Shown piece by piece: positions 1-5,426 of a stretch of DNA of 6,014 nucleotides. A model generated the notes under the pieces. That model had not been told where the DNA came from. It saw only the letters and a program-made list of their open reading frames with translations, and searched no databases. The stretch covers positions 1 to 6,014 of the forward strand of contig CANGZG010000141.1 in assembly GCA_947458415.1 (NCBI GenBank). The letters run 5' to 3'. Origin of the DNA: Comamonadaceae bacterium (GTDB lineage Bacteria; Pseudomonadota; Gammaproteobacteria; Burkholderiales; Burkholderiaceae_C). The position numbers and the translations under genes were made by a program. Within the stretch, counting starts at the first letter, position 1. Every line of letters begins with the position of its first letter.

Positions 1-1
1 A

Positions 2-268
2 TTTGAGTCACGTTTGGCGCGGGGCGACAAGCCTTACGACATCGAGTTTGTGCAATTGACCAAATCCGGTGCTTACGATTTGGAATTGCGTTATGCCAAA
101 CCGATTGTGTTGCAGCCCATGTGTACCGCATGTCATGGAAGCCCTGACCAAATTTCTCCAGAGGTCAAAGCCAAACTGGAGCAGCTTTACCCGAACGACA
201 AGGCCGTGAATTACAAGCCCGGCGAATTGCGGGGTGCGGTGGTGGTCACTCGGCTTTTGTCGAATTGA
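2..268 (+). CDS. DUF3365 (Tll0287-like) haem-binding protein, C-terminal part
   Basis: This reading frame is open to the left edge and stops with TGA at 266-268, so only the last 88 residues are visible. A single c-type haem motif, CTACH, is encoded at 122-136. It sits in a context (strand-like YDLELRYAKPIVLQP before it, then PGELRGAVVVTRLL near the end) that is typical of the DUF3365/Tll0287-like domain. Family members are usually exported and bind one haem covalently; some stand alone and others are the sensor part of larger signalling proteins. Here the protein ends shortly after the domain, so nothing follows it at the C-terminus, but the N-terminus and any signal peptide lie outside the window. 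The 3' end overlaps the convergent ankyrin gene by 23 bp. Domain assignment is by recognition of the motif and its surroundings; the physiological role is unknown. Confidence 0.8.
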   Translation, partial: FESRLARGDKPYDIEFVQLTKSGAYDLELRYAKPIVLQPMCTACHGSPDQISPEVKAKLEQLYPNDKAVNYKPGELRGAVVVTRLLSN

Positions 269-953
269 CCGTTTTAGGCGGGTAGCGCCGTTGCCAATCC
301 GACAAAAAAGCTTCGATGTAACGCCTGCTATCTTCGGCCTGTGGGTGAGCAGCATGTTTGGCAAATTCGAACGCATCCAAGCCTAGCTTGTTTTCTATTC
401 GGGGGTCAGCGCCCTCTTCTAGCAGCAATTTCACAGCAGAGGGCGTGCCGTACTGGGCTGCCATCATCAATGGCGTGGTGCCATTGGGCGCTTCAGCATC
501 CAGATAAGCATCGTTTTCCATCAGCAACCGCATCATTTGGACATGGCCCTTGGTGGCGGCGTAATGTAACGGTGACCAGCCTTTTTTATTGACTTCAGCG
601 CCCTTTTCGATCAAGCGTTTGGCGATGTCAAGTTGGTTATGGATGGCCGCCAGCATGAGCGCGTTTTCACCATGGGGGTTCGTGCTGTTGAGCTGAATCT
701 GTTTGGCTTGGATCAACACTTGTTGGCTTTTCACCGCATTCGATTGCGCAGCCAAAACCAACGCAGGGATTCCTTTTTCATTCACTGTGTTGGGGTCAAA
801 ACCACGGTCCAAGAGTTGTTGAACCGTGTCAACCCGGTCATGTTCGATGGCGGAGAAAAAATCCTCGTAACTGCCCGCGCGGGCAAAACACGCTGCAAAC
901 AAACCCAAGATGCAAATGAAATGATGCAATTTCAATGAATTTTTATGTGCCAT
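246..953 (-). CDS. Exported ankyrin-repeat protein
   Basis: The gene encodes 235 residues from the ATG at 953. A longer frame starts at a GTG at 992, but 953 is preferred: AGGTGG lies 7 nt upstream, and the protein then begins with a signal peptide (MAHKNSLK, hydrophobic FICILGLFAACF, possible cleavage after A-R-A at residue 26). After it come about five ankyrin repeats at roughly residues 28-58, 60-92, 94-124, 125-157 and 158-190, with typical signatures such as GWSPLHYAATKGH and GTTPLMMAAQYG, then a charged tail. Ankyrin repeats bind other proteins; no enzyme domain is present. The product should therefore be a periplasmic binding or scaffold protein with an unidentified partner. The Cys at residue 22 is a poor lipobox candidate, so a lipoprotein is possible but less likely. 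It is the last gene of the mltG-tmk-holB-tatD operon, 29 bp after the tatD stop. Confidence 0.9.
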   Translation of the reverse strand: MAHKNSLKLHHFICILGLFAACFARAGSYEDFFSAIEHDRVDTVQQLLDRGFDPNTVNEKGIPALVLAAQSNAVKSQQVLIQAKQIQLNSTNPHGENALMLAAIHNQLDIAKRLIEKGAEVNKKGWSPLHYAATKGHVQMMRLLMENDAYLDAEAPNGTTPLMMAAQYGTPSAVKLLLEEGADPRIENKLGLDAFEFAKHAAHPQAEDSRRYIEAFLSDWQRRYPPKTVNSTKAE

Positions 954-960
954 CAGTGGT

Positions 961-966
961 CCACCT
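961..966 (-). promoter_or_regulatory. Ribosome binding site of the ankyrin gene
   Basis: On the minus strand this reads AGGTGG, 7 nt before the ATG at 953. It decides the start: the upstream in-frame GTG at 992 has no purine-rich sequence before it and would spoil the signal peptide by adding 13 residues in front of the charged n-region. Confidence 0.65.
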
Positions 967-982
967 GTCTGCATCAATAGAC

Positions 983-1786
983 TCAAGGACACGGCAAAAC
1001 AATTTTGCGAAACAAATTCAAGAAATTTTCCGTCGTATGGGCGGCGATCGACTCATTGGACAGCCCTTTGATTTCTGCCATTTTTTTGGCCACCCAAGGA
1101 ACCAGCGACGGGTCATTGGTTTTGCCGCGGTGGGGTGCAGGCGCCAAATAGGGACTGTCCGTCTCTATCAGCATCCGGTCCAGCGGCACCCAAGCAGCGA
1201 TCTCACGCAAGTCGGTGGCGTTTTTGAAAGTCAATATGCCCGAAAAAGAAATATAGAAACCCAGGTCCAAAGCCGCTCTGGCGACTTGTGCGGTTTCAGT
1301 GAAGCAATGAAACACACCGCCTGCACTGCCTGAGGTTCCATCTTCCCCTTCTTCTTTCAAAATCGCCAAGGTGTCTGCACTGGCACTGCGTGTGTGAATG
1401 ACGAGTGGTAAACCCAGTTGTCGCGCCGCACGGATGTGAACACGAAACCGGTCCCGTTGCCACGCCATGTCTTGTACCGAACGATCGCCCAGCCGGTAGT
1501 AGTCCAGACCAGTCTCACCAATGCCGACGACTTTGCCCAGTTGACCCAAGCGCAATAAATCGTCAAGTGTCGGCTCTTGCACCTGGTCTTCATCTGGGTG
1601 AACACCTGCTGTGCACCAAAAATTGTCGTGTGCATTGGCGATGTTGTGAACGTCTTCAAACGTTTCCAGTCGGGTGCTGATCAACAGCGCCTTGGTGACT
1701 TGGGCGGCATGCATGTCTTGGCGAATCTCTGTCAATCGAGATTGCAACTCAGGGAAATTCAGGTGGCAATGCGAATCGGTATACAT
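983..1786 (-). CDS. ycfH: TatD family metal-dependent hydrolase (YcfH type)
   Basis: This 267-residue protein has the full length of the TatD family, two-metal TIM-barrel hydrolases of the amidohydrolase superfamily; characterised members are cytoplasmic 3'-5' DNases. All expected metal ligands are visible: the N-terminal DSHCH (H6, H8), E91 in GIGETGLDYYR, H131 in VIHTRS, H160 in FHCF and D210 in ETDSPYLAP. The position directly after tmk and holB matches the place of ycfH in E. coli, so it is probably the YcfH orthologue and not TatD of the tat operon. It has no link to Tat export. The ATG at 1786 lies 10 bp after the holB stop, with only a weak GAAG element 8 nt upstream, so translation may be coupled. 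A segment at about 147-157 (GEDGTSGSAGG) is a small glycine/serine-rich insertion before the HCF motif. The natural substrate is not evident from sequence. Confidence 0.95.
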   Translation of the reverse strand: MYTDSHCHLNFPELQSRLTEIRQDMHAAQVTKALLISTRLETFEDVHNIANAHDNFWCTAGVHPDEDQVQEPTLDDLLRLGQLGKVVGIGETGLDYYRLGDRSVQDMAWQRDRFRVHIRAARQLGLPLVIHTRSASADTLAILKEEGEDGTSGSAGGVFHCFTETAQVARAALDLGFYISFSGILTFKNATDLREIAAWVPLDRMLIETDSPYLAPAPHRGKTNDPSLVPWVAKKMAEIKGLSNESIAAHTTENFLNLFRKIVLPCP

Positions 1787-1796
1787 CGGTCAAGCT

Positions 1797-2786
1797 TCAA
1801 GAAGAGATGGCGCGTTGTGCGCGACTGACCCAGGCCTCAAACAACAACCCGGCTTGGTAGGGATGGTCGACGGTTTTGGCCATGGTCATCAATTCACGCG
1901 ACCAAGCCGACAAGCTGTCCCAGTGCCCACCGCGTGGCAAATCTTTGGCGCTGAAAAAACGAGGTGCTGCGCCTGCTTGGGCACGCAACATGTCATGACA
2001 GATTTTTTGCAGAAATGACAACACCACCGCCGGGCTGTGGTTTGACAACACGGACACGTCTCCTCTGCTGATTTGCGAGGGCAAGGCACGCCAAGTGCTG
2101 GCTTTCATGCCGGATTGGTAAAGCAACCAAGCGTCATTCGGCCGCCCTCCCGCGGCTTGCAACAACACGTTCGCGTCTTCCAGGGGAACCGATTGTTGAA
2201 CCAGCCATTGGGTGGCCTCTGTTTCCGAGGGCCAGGCCATGGCATGGTTTTGACATCGACTGCGCACGGTGGGCAGCAAGTCTTGGGCAGCTTGGCAAGC
2301 CAAAATGAAGCGCGTGTCGCCAGGGGGCTCTTCCAGCGTTTTCAACAACGTGTTGGCTGTGACGTGGTTCATGCGCTCGGCCGGACTGATCAACACCACT
2401 TTGCCTTGCATGCCCGCACTGGTTGTTTGGCTGAATGCCAACATGTCGCGCATGGCTTCAACCCGAATTTCTCGGCTGGGTTTGCGCTTTTTGTCTTCTA
2501 TGTCTTTGAGTGCTTTTTCTGGCAATGGCCACATACATTCCAACATGTCCACCTCGGGCATGAGCACGGTCAGGTCTGCATGGGCTCGCACCGATATGCC
2601 ATGACAACTGGGGCATGTTCCGCAGGCACCATGGTCGGTGGGCGAATGGCATAACCATGTCGCTGCCAGCACCAAACCGAGTTCGTATTGACCCAAACCA
2701 GAGGGGCCTTGCAGCAAAAAAGCATGCCCCGATCGCCGCATCAGCGTGGCGAGCTGGGTTTGTAACCAAGGTGCCAAAGGTGTCAT
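1797..2786 (-). CDS. holB: DNA polymerase III subunit delta' (HolB)
   Basis: Delta' is a structural subunit of the clamp loader that opens the beta clamp and places it on primed DNA. From the ATG at 2786 the protein has 329 residues, close to the 334 of E. coli. It shows a four-cysteine zinc site (C46, C55, C58, C61) with the same spacing as E. coli delta', the TLLKTLEEPP core motif at about 146-155, and the SRC motif at 176-178 that marks the clamp-loader AAA+ fold. The P-loop region (GPSGLGQY, 27-34) lacks the lysine and Ser/Thr needed for ATP binding, as expected for delta', which does not hydrolyse ATP. Residues about 79-106 form a charged insertion relative to E. coli. An upstream in-frame start at 2831 exists, but the ATG at 2786 overlaps the tmk stop as ATGA and leaves the protein starting just before the family fold. 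No clear ribosome binding site precedes it, which fits translational coupling to tmk. Confidence 0.96.
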   Translation of the reverse strand: MTPLAPWLQTQLATLMRRSGHAFLLQGPSGLGQYELGLVLAATWLCHSPTDHGACGTCPSCHGISVRAHADLTVLMPEVDMLECMWPLPEKALKDIEDKKRKPSREIRVEAMRDMLAFSQTTSAGMQGKVVLISPAERMNHVTANTLLKTLEEPPGDTRFILACQAAQDLLPTVRSRCQNHAMAWPSETEATQWLVQQSVPLEDANVLLQAAGGRPNDAWLLYQSGMKASTWRALPSQISRGDVSVLSNHSPAVVLSFLQKICHDMLRAQAGAAPRFFSAKDLPRGGHWDSLSAWSRELMTMAKTVDHPYQAGLLFEAWVSRAQRAISS

Positions 2787-3433
2787 GCGATGGGTGCAGG
2801 CCAATAGCCCCGAGCATTCATGACACGCCACACCGACTGGCGCACAGTGTCCATCGGTGCATCTGCCTCGATCAAGGCAAACCGCTTCGGGTCTGCTTGC
2901 GCGCGCATGGCATAGGCGTCATGCACATGTTGAAAGAAAGCCAAAGGCTGAGACTCAAACCGGTCTGGCACACGGGCCGTGGCCAGCCGTTGAGCCGCCA
3001 CTTGCGGGTTCAGTGAAAACCACAGTGTGAGGTCAGGCTGTCTGAGGGAGTGATCGGGCAAGGCCTGTACCCAGCGTTCAAGTTGCGACAAGACTTGGGT
3101 ATCAAAGCCTCGACCACCCCCTTGGTAAGCAAAGGTGGCGTCAGTGAAGCGGTCGCACAACACGACATCGCCTCTGGCCAAGGCGGGCTCAATCACTTGC
3201 ACCAGATGGTCTCGTCGCGCCGCAAACACCAGCAGGGCTTCGCACAGCGGATCCATCGCGTCATGCAACACCATCTCGCGCAGTTTTTCTGCCAAGGCGG
3301 TGCCGCCGGGTTCACGGGTTTGAACCACGGCTCGACCATGCGCACGAAAAGCATCAGACACGGCTTGTATGTGGCTGGACTTACCCGCGCCGTCGATGCC
3401 TTCAAAACTGATGAACAAGCCGGTTGAACTCAT
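2783..3433 (-). CDS. tmk: Thymidylate kinase (dTMP kinase)
   Basis: Tmk phosphorylates dTMP to dTDP with ATP in the cytoplasm, an essential step of dTTP synthesis. The 216-residue product is of normal length. Visible motifs are the P-loop FEGIDGAGKSS (10-20), TREPGGT (39-45), which helps bind dTMP, the DR motif with following DATFAYQGGGRG (94-109), and the lid region with DRFE (157-160). The P-loop carries a small residue, Ala16, where type I enzymes have an acidic or basic residue; together with the lid basic residues R149 and R154 this suggests the E. coli-like type II arrangement. The ATG at 3433 lies 5 bp after the mltG stop, and the 3' end shares ATGA with holB, so it is an internal operon gene. 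The only AAGG before the start is 13 nt away, so ribosome re-use from mltG is likely. Confidence 0.97.
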   Translation of the reverse strand: MSSTGLFISFEGIDGAGKSSHIQAVSDAFRAHGRAVVQTREPGGTALAEKLREMVLHDAMDPLCEALLVFAARRDHLVQVIEPALARGDVVLCDRFTDATFAYQGGGRGFDTQVLSQLERWVQALPDHSLRQPDLTLWFSLNPQVAAQRLATARVPDRFESQPLAFFQHVHDAYAMRAQADPKRFALIEADAPMDTVRQSVWRVMNARGYWPAPIA

Positions 3434-3438
3434 GCGAA

Positions 3439-4482
3439 CTATTGTGCCTTGCTGCTGACAGCGCGCTGGTAGCGGTCCACCGCCGCGTTATGGTCTGCCA
3501 AGTTGTCGCTGAATTGGCTGCTGCCGTCGCCACGCGCCACAAAGTACAAGGCCTTGCTGGTTGCTGGATGCAAGGTGGCTTGCAAAGCCGCGGCACCTGG
3601 CATGGCAATCGGTGTGGGTGGCAGACCTTTGCGAACATAGGTGTTCCATGGGTGATCGGTTTGTAAGTCGACCCGGCGCAAGTTGCCATCGAAGTCTGCG
3701 CCCATGCCGTAAATGACCGTGGGGTCGGTTTGCAACGGCATGTTGATACGCAAGCGGTTGTGAAACACGCTGGCAATCATGCGGCGGTCGCTGCTCAGAC
3801 CGGTTTCTTTTTCGACGATGCTGGCCAGTATCAATGCCTCTTGCGGGTTTTTCAATGGCAAACCCAGGTCGCGGTTTTGCCAAGCGGTGACCAAATGTTT
3901 GTCCATGGCAATGGCCGCACGGCGCATGACGTCCAAATCTGAACTGCCCTTGCTGAAGTGATAGGTGTCAGGAAAAAAACGCCCCTCTGGTGCCACACCC
4001 GATTTGCCCAAATGGCTCATGATTTCTTCATCGCTCAAGCTGTTTGAGTCATGTTTTAAAAATTCGGATTTGTTCAAGGCTTGTCTGAATTGACGCCAGG
4101 TCCAACCTTCAACCAAGGTCATGGTTTTTAAGTTTTCTTCACCCCGCACCAATTTGTTCAGCAATTGAATCGCAGAGGTTTGCGCGTCAATTTCATAACT
4201 GCCAGCGCGAATCAGGCGTGACTGGCCACTGAATTTGAAGTAGTAAAACAACAGGGTCGGTGAAACATCAACGCCAGACAAGACCACGGTTTGTGCGATG
4301 GACCGCACCGATTGACCGGGCTCGATCGAGACATCCACCGTGGTTTGCAACAAAGGCAAAGGCCGCCATAACCACCATGCCCCGCTGGCACCGACCATCA
4401 CGGCTGACAACAGCAACAGAACCAACCCTGACCGCCACCAAGTTTTCAAAAGCCTGTCCTGCATGTTTGACAAAGCGGACAT
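3439..4482 (-). CDS. mltG: Endolytic murein transglycosylase MltG (YceG-like)
   Basis: MltG is an inner-membrane lytic transglycosylase that cuts nascent peptidoglycan strands and so sets glycan chain length. From the ATG at 4482 the protein has 347 residues. It has a short cytoplasmic N-terminus, one membrane segment at about residues 18-36 (SGLVLLLLSAVMVGASGAW), a LysM-like region around 48-115, and the YceG catalytic domain. Family motifs are EGRFFPDTYHF, ASIVEKET with the presumed catalytic glutamate E224 (equivalent to E218 of E. coli), VFHNRL, LQTDPTVIYG, HPWNTY and GLPPTPIAMPG. The start is uncertain: the frame is open to 4626; ATGs lie at 4482 and 4464; a strong AGGAGGT at 4498-4504 is 15 nt from the 4482 ATG and only 9 nt from an in-frame ATT. 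It heads the operon mltG-tmk-holB-ycfH-ankyrin; the tmk start follows after 5 bp. E. coli has pabC upstream of mltG; here the upstream gene is divergent ygfZ. Confidence 0.95.
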   Translation of the reverse strand: MSALSNMQDRLLKTWWRSGLVLLLLSAVMVGASGAWWLWRPLPLLQTTVDVSIEPGQSVRSIAQTVVLSGVDVSPTLLFYYFKFSGQSRLIRAGSYEIDAQTSAIQLLNKLVRGEENLKTMTLVEGWTWRQFRQALNKSEFLKHDSNSLSDEEIMSHLGKSGVAPEGRFFPDTYHFSKGSSDLDVMRRAAIAMDKHLVTAWQNRDLGLPLKNPQEALILASIVEKETGLSSDRRMIASVFHNRLRINMPLQTDPTVIYGMGADFDGNLRRVDLQTDHPWNTYVRKGLPPTPIAMPGAAALQATLHPATSKALYFVARGDGSSQFSDNLADHNAAVDRYQRAVSSKAQ

Positions 4483-4488
4483 GATAAT
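4483..4488 (+). promoter_or_regulatory. Possible -10 box for ygfZ
   Basis: GATAAT differs from the sigma-70 TATAAT consensus at one base and lies 6 bp before the ygfZ ATG at 4495. No good -35 element sits 16-18 bp upstream; a TTGACA at 4467-4472 is only 10 bp away. If active, transcription would begin at about 4495, giving a leaderless message from the first ATG or a 21-nt leader for the ATG at 4516. This is a weak prediction. Confidence 0.25.
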
Positions 4489-4494
4489 AGAGGC

Positions 4495-5424
4495 ATGACC
4501 TCCTCTGAAATTGCCATGAACCCTCTTGTGTTGACAGCCGTTGGTGCCTGCGCCCTGCCCCATTTGGGGGTGATCGCCGCCCGTGGCGAAGACGCCGCCC
4601 ATTTTTTGCACAACCAATTGACCCAAGACTTTGCGCTTTTGGATTCACAGCACGCCAGGCTGGCGGCTTTTTGCAATGCCAAAGGCCGCATGCAAGCCAG
4701 CATGGTGGGTTTCAAAACCTCACCGCAAGAGGTGTTGCTGGTTTTGCGGGCCGATTTGTTGCCGCAAACCCTCAAGCGCTTGTCAATGTTTGTTTTGCGT
4801 GCCAAAGTGAAACTGACCGAAGCCAGTGCCGAGTGGAGGGTCGCAGGACGGTTCACTGCACAAGCTGAATCGGTCACACCTTGGCAGTTGACCCAAAACC
4901 AGCGCACTTGGCAAGTGGGCTTGTATCCCGCTGGCGGCTTGGCCAGGCAGTTGTGTGTTTTGCCCACCGAGGAAGCATTGACTGATGCGCCGTTAGACAC
5001 CCAGGATTGGTTGCTGGGTGAAGTGCTCAGTGGCGTGGCCGATGTGCAGGCAGCCACCTTTGAAGCCTTTGTGCCGCAGATGTTGAATTACGAATCGGTC
5101 GATGGCGTGAATTTCAAAAAAGGCTGCTACCCCGGACAAGAGGTGGTGGCCAGAAGCCAGTTTCGTGGCATTTTGAAGCGACGTACCTATGTGGTCAGCA
5201 GCCCTGTCGCCTTGCAAGCAGGGGAAGACATTTTTCATGTCAGCGACAACTCACAGCCCGCAGGTCAAGTCGCGCAAGCGGCATCGCACGCCCAGCATGG
5301 GCATTGGGCGTTGGTGTGTTTGCAAACCTCTTTCGCGCAACCTGATGCGCTTTACCCGGTTTCCTCACCTGACAGCCGATTGCAATTGCATCCCCTGCCC
5401 TACGCGTTGCGCGACGATATTTGA
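4495..5424 (+). CDS. ygfZ: YgfZ/GcvT family folate-binding protein, Fe-S enzyme maintenance
   Basis: YgfZ is a cytoplasmic, tetrahydrofolate-dependent protein related to the GcvT aminomethyltransferase; in E. coli it supports synthesis or repair of certain iron-sulfur enzymes such as MiaB. The product is 309 residues from 4495, or 302 from the ATG at 4516. The diagnostic signature KGCYPGQEVVAR surrounds C211, the conserved cysteine required for YgfZ function. The N-terminal part (HLGVIAARGEDAAHFLHNQLTQDF) and the AAFCNAKGRMQAS segment match the GcvT-like folate domain, and a small C-terminal barrel follows the signature. Neither start has a normal ribosome binding site: GAGG lies 1 nt before the first, nothing before the second. 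Homologues known to me usually begin close to the HLGV segment, which slightly favours 4516. The gene is divergent from mltG and ends 2 bp from the convergent alcohol dehydrogenase gene. Confidence 0.93.
   Translation: MTSSEIAMNPLVLTAVGACALPHLGVIAARGEDAAHFLHNQLTQDFALLDSQHARLAAFCNAKGRMQASMVGFKTSPQEVLLVLRADLLPQTLKRLSMFVLRAKVKLTEASAEWRVAGRFTAQAESVTPWQLTQNQRTWQVGLYPAGGLARQLCVLPTEEALTDAPLDTQDWLLGEVLSGVADVQAATFEAFVPQMLNYESVDGVNFKKGCYPGQEVVARSQFRGILKRRTYVVSSPVALQAGEDIFHVSDNSQPAGQVAQAASHAQHGHWALVCLQTSFAQPDALYPVSSPDSRLQLHPLPYALRDDI
4498..4504 (-). promoter_or_regulatory. Strong Shine-Dalgarno-like sequence before mltG
   Basis: The minus strand reads AGGAGGT here, a full match to the anti-Shine-Dalgarno core and the best in the window. 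The spacing is 15 nt to the mltG ATG at 4482, 12 nt to an in-frame ATC and 9 nt to an in-frame ATT at 4488. An out-of-frame ATG follows after 1 nt and is too close to be used. If used for mltG, the transcript must start upstream of 4504, inside the divergent ygfZ frame. A chance match (it encodes the start of ygfZ in the longer version) cannot be excluded. Confidence 0.45.
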
Positions 5425-5426
5425 TT

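Noticed and set aside
954..992. Longer ankyrin protein starting at GTG 992, overlapping the tatD stop
   Set aside because: There is no ribosome binding site before it, and the extra residues would precede a normal signal peptide; the ATG at 953 has AGGTGG at 7 nt.
2073..2654. A 193-codon open frame on the plus strand opposite holB
   Set aside because: It lies wholly antisense to a clearly conserved holB, and its translation (rich in His, Gly and Gln) has no recognisable domain.
2787..2831. Longer HolB starting at 2831 inside tmk
   Set aside because: The extra 15 residues have no counterpart in the family, and the ATG at 2786 forms a typical ATGA junction with the tmk stop.
4446..5057. A 203-codon minus-strand frame opposite ygfZ and overlapping the 5' end of mltG
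   Set aside because: Its Ser/Cys/Lys-rich translation looks like a shadow of ygfZ; no family features are seen and its end overlaps the mltG membrane segment in another frame.
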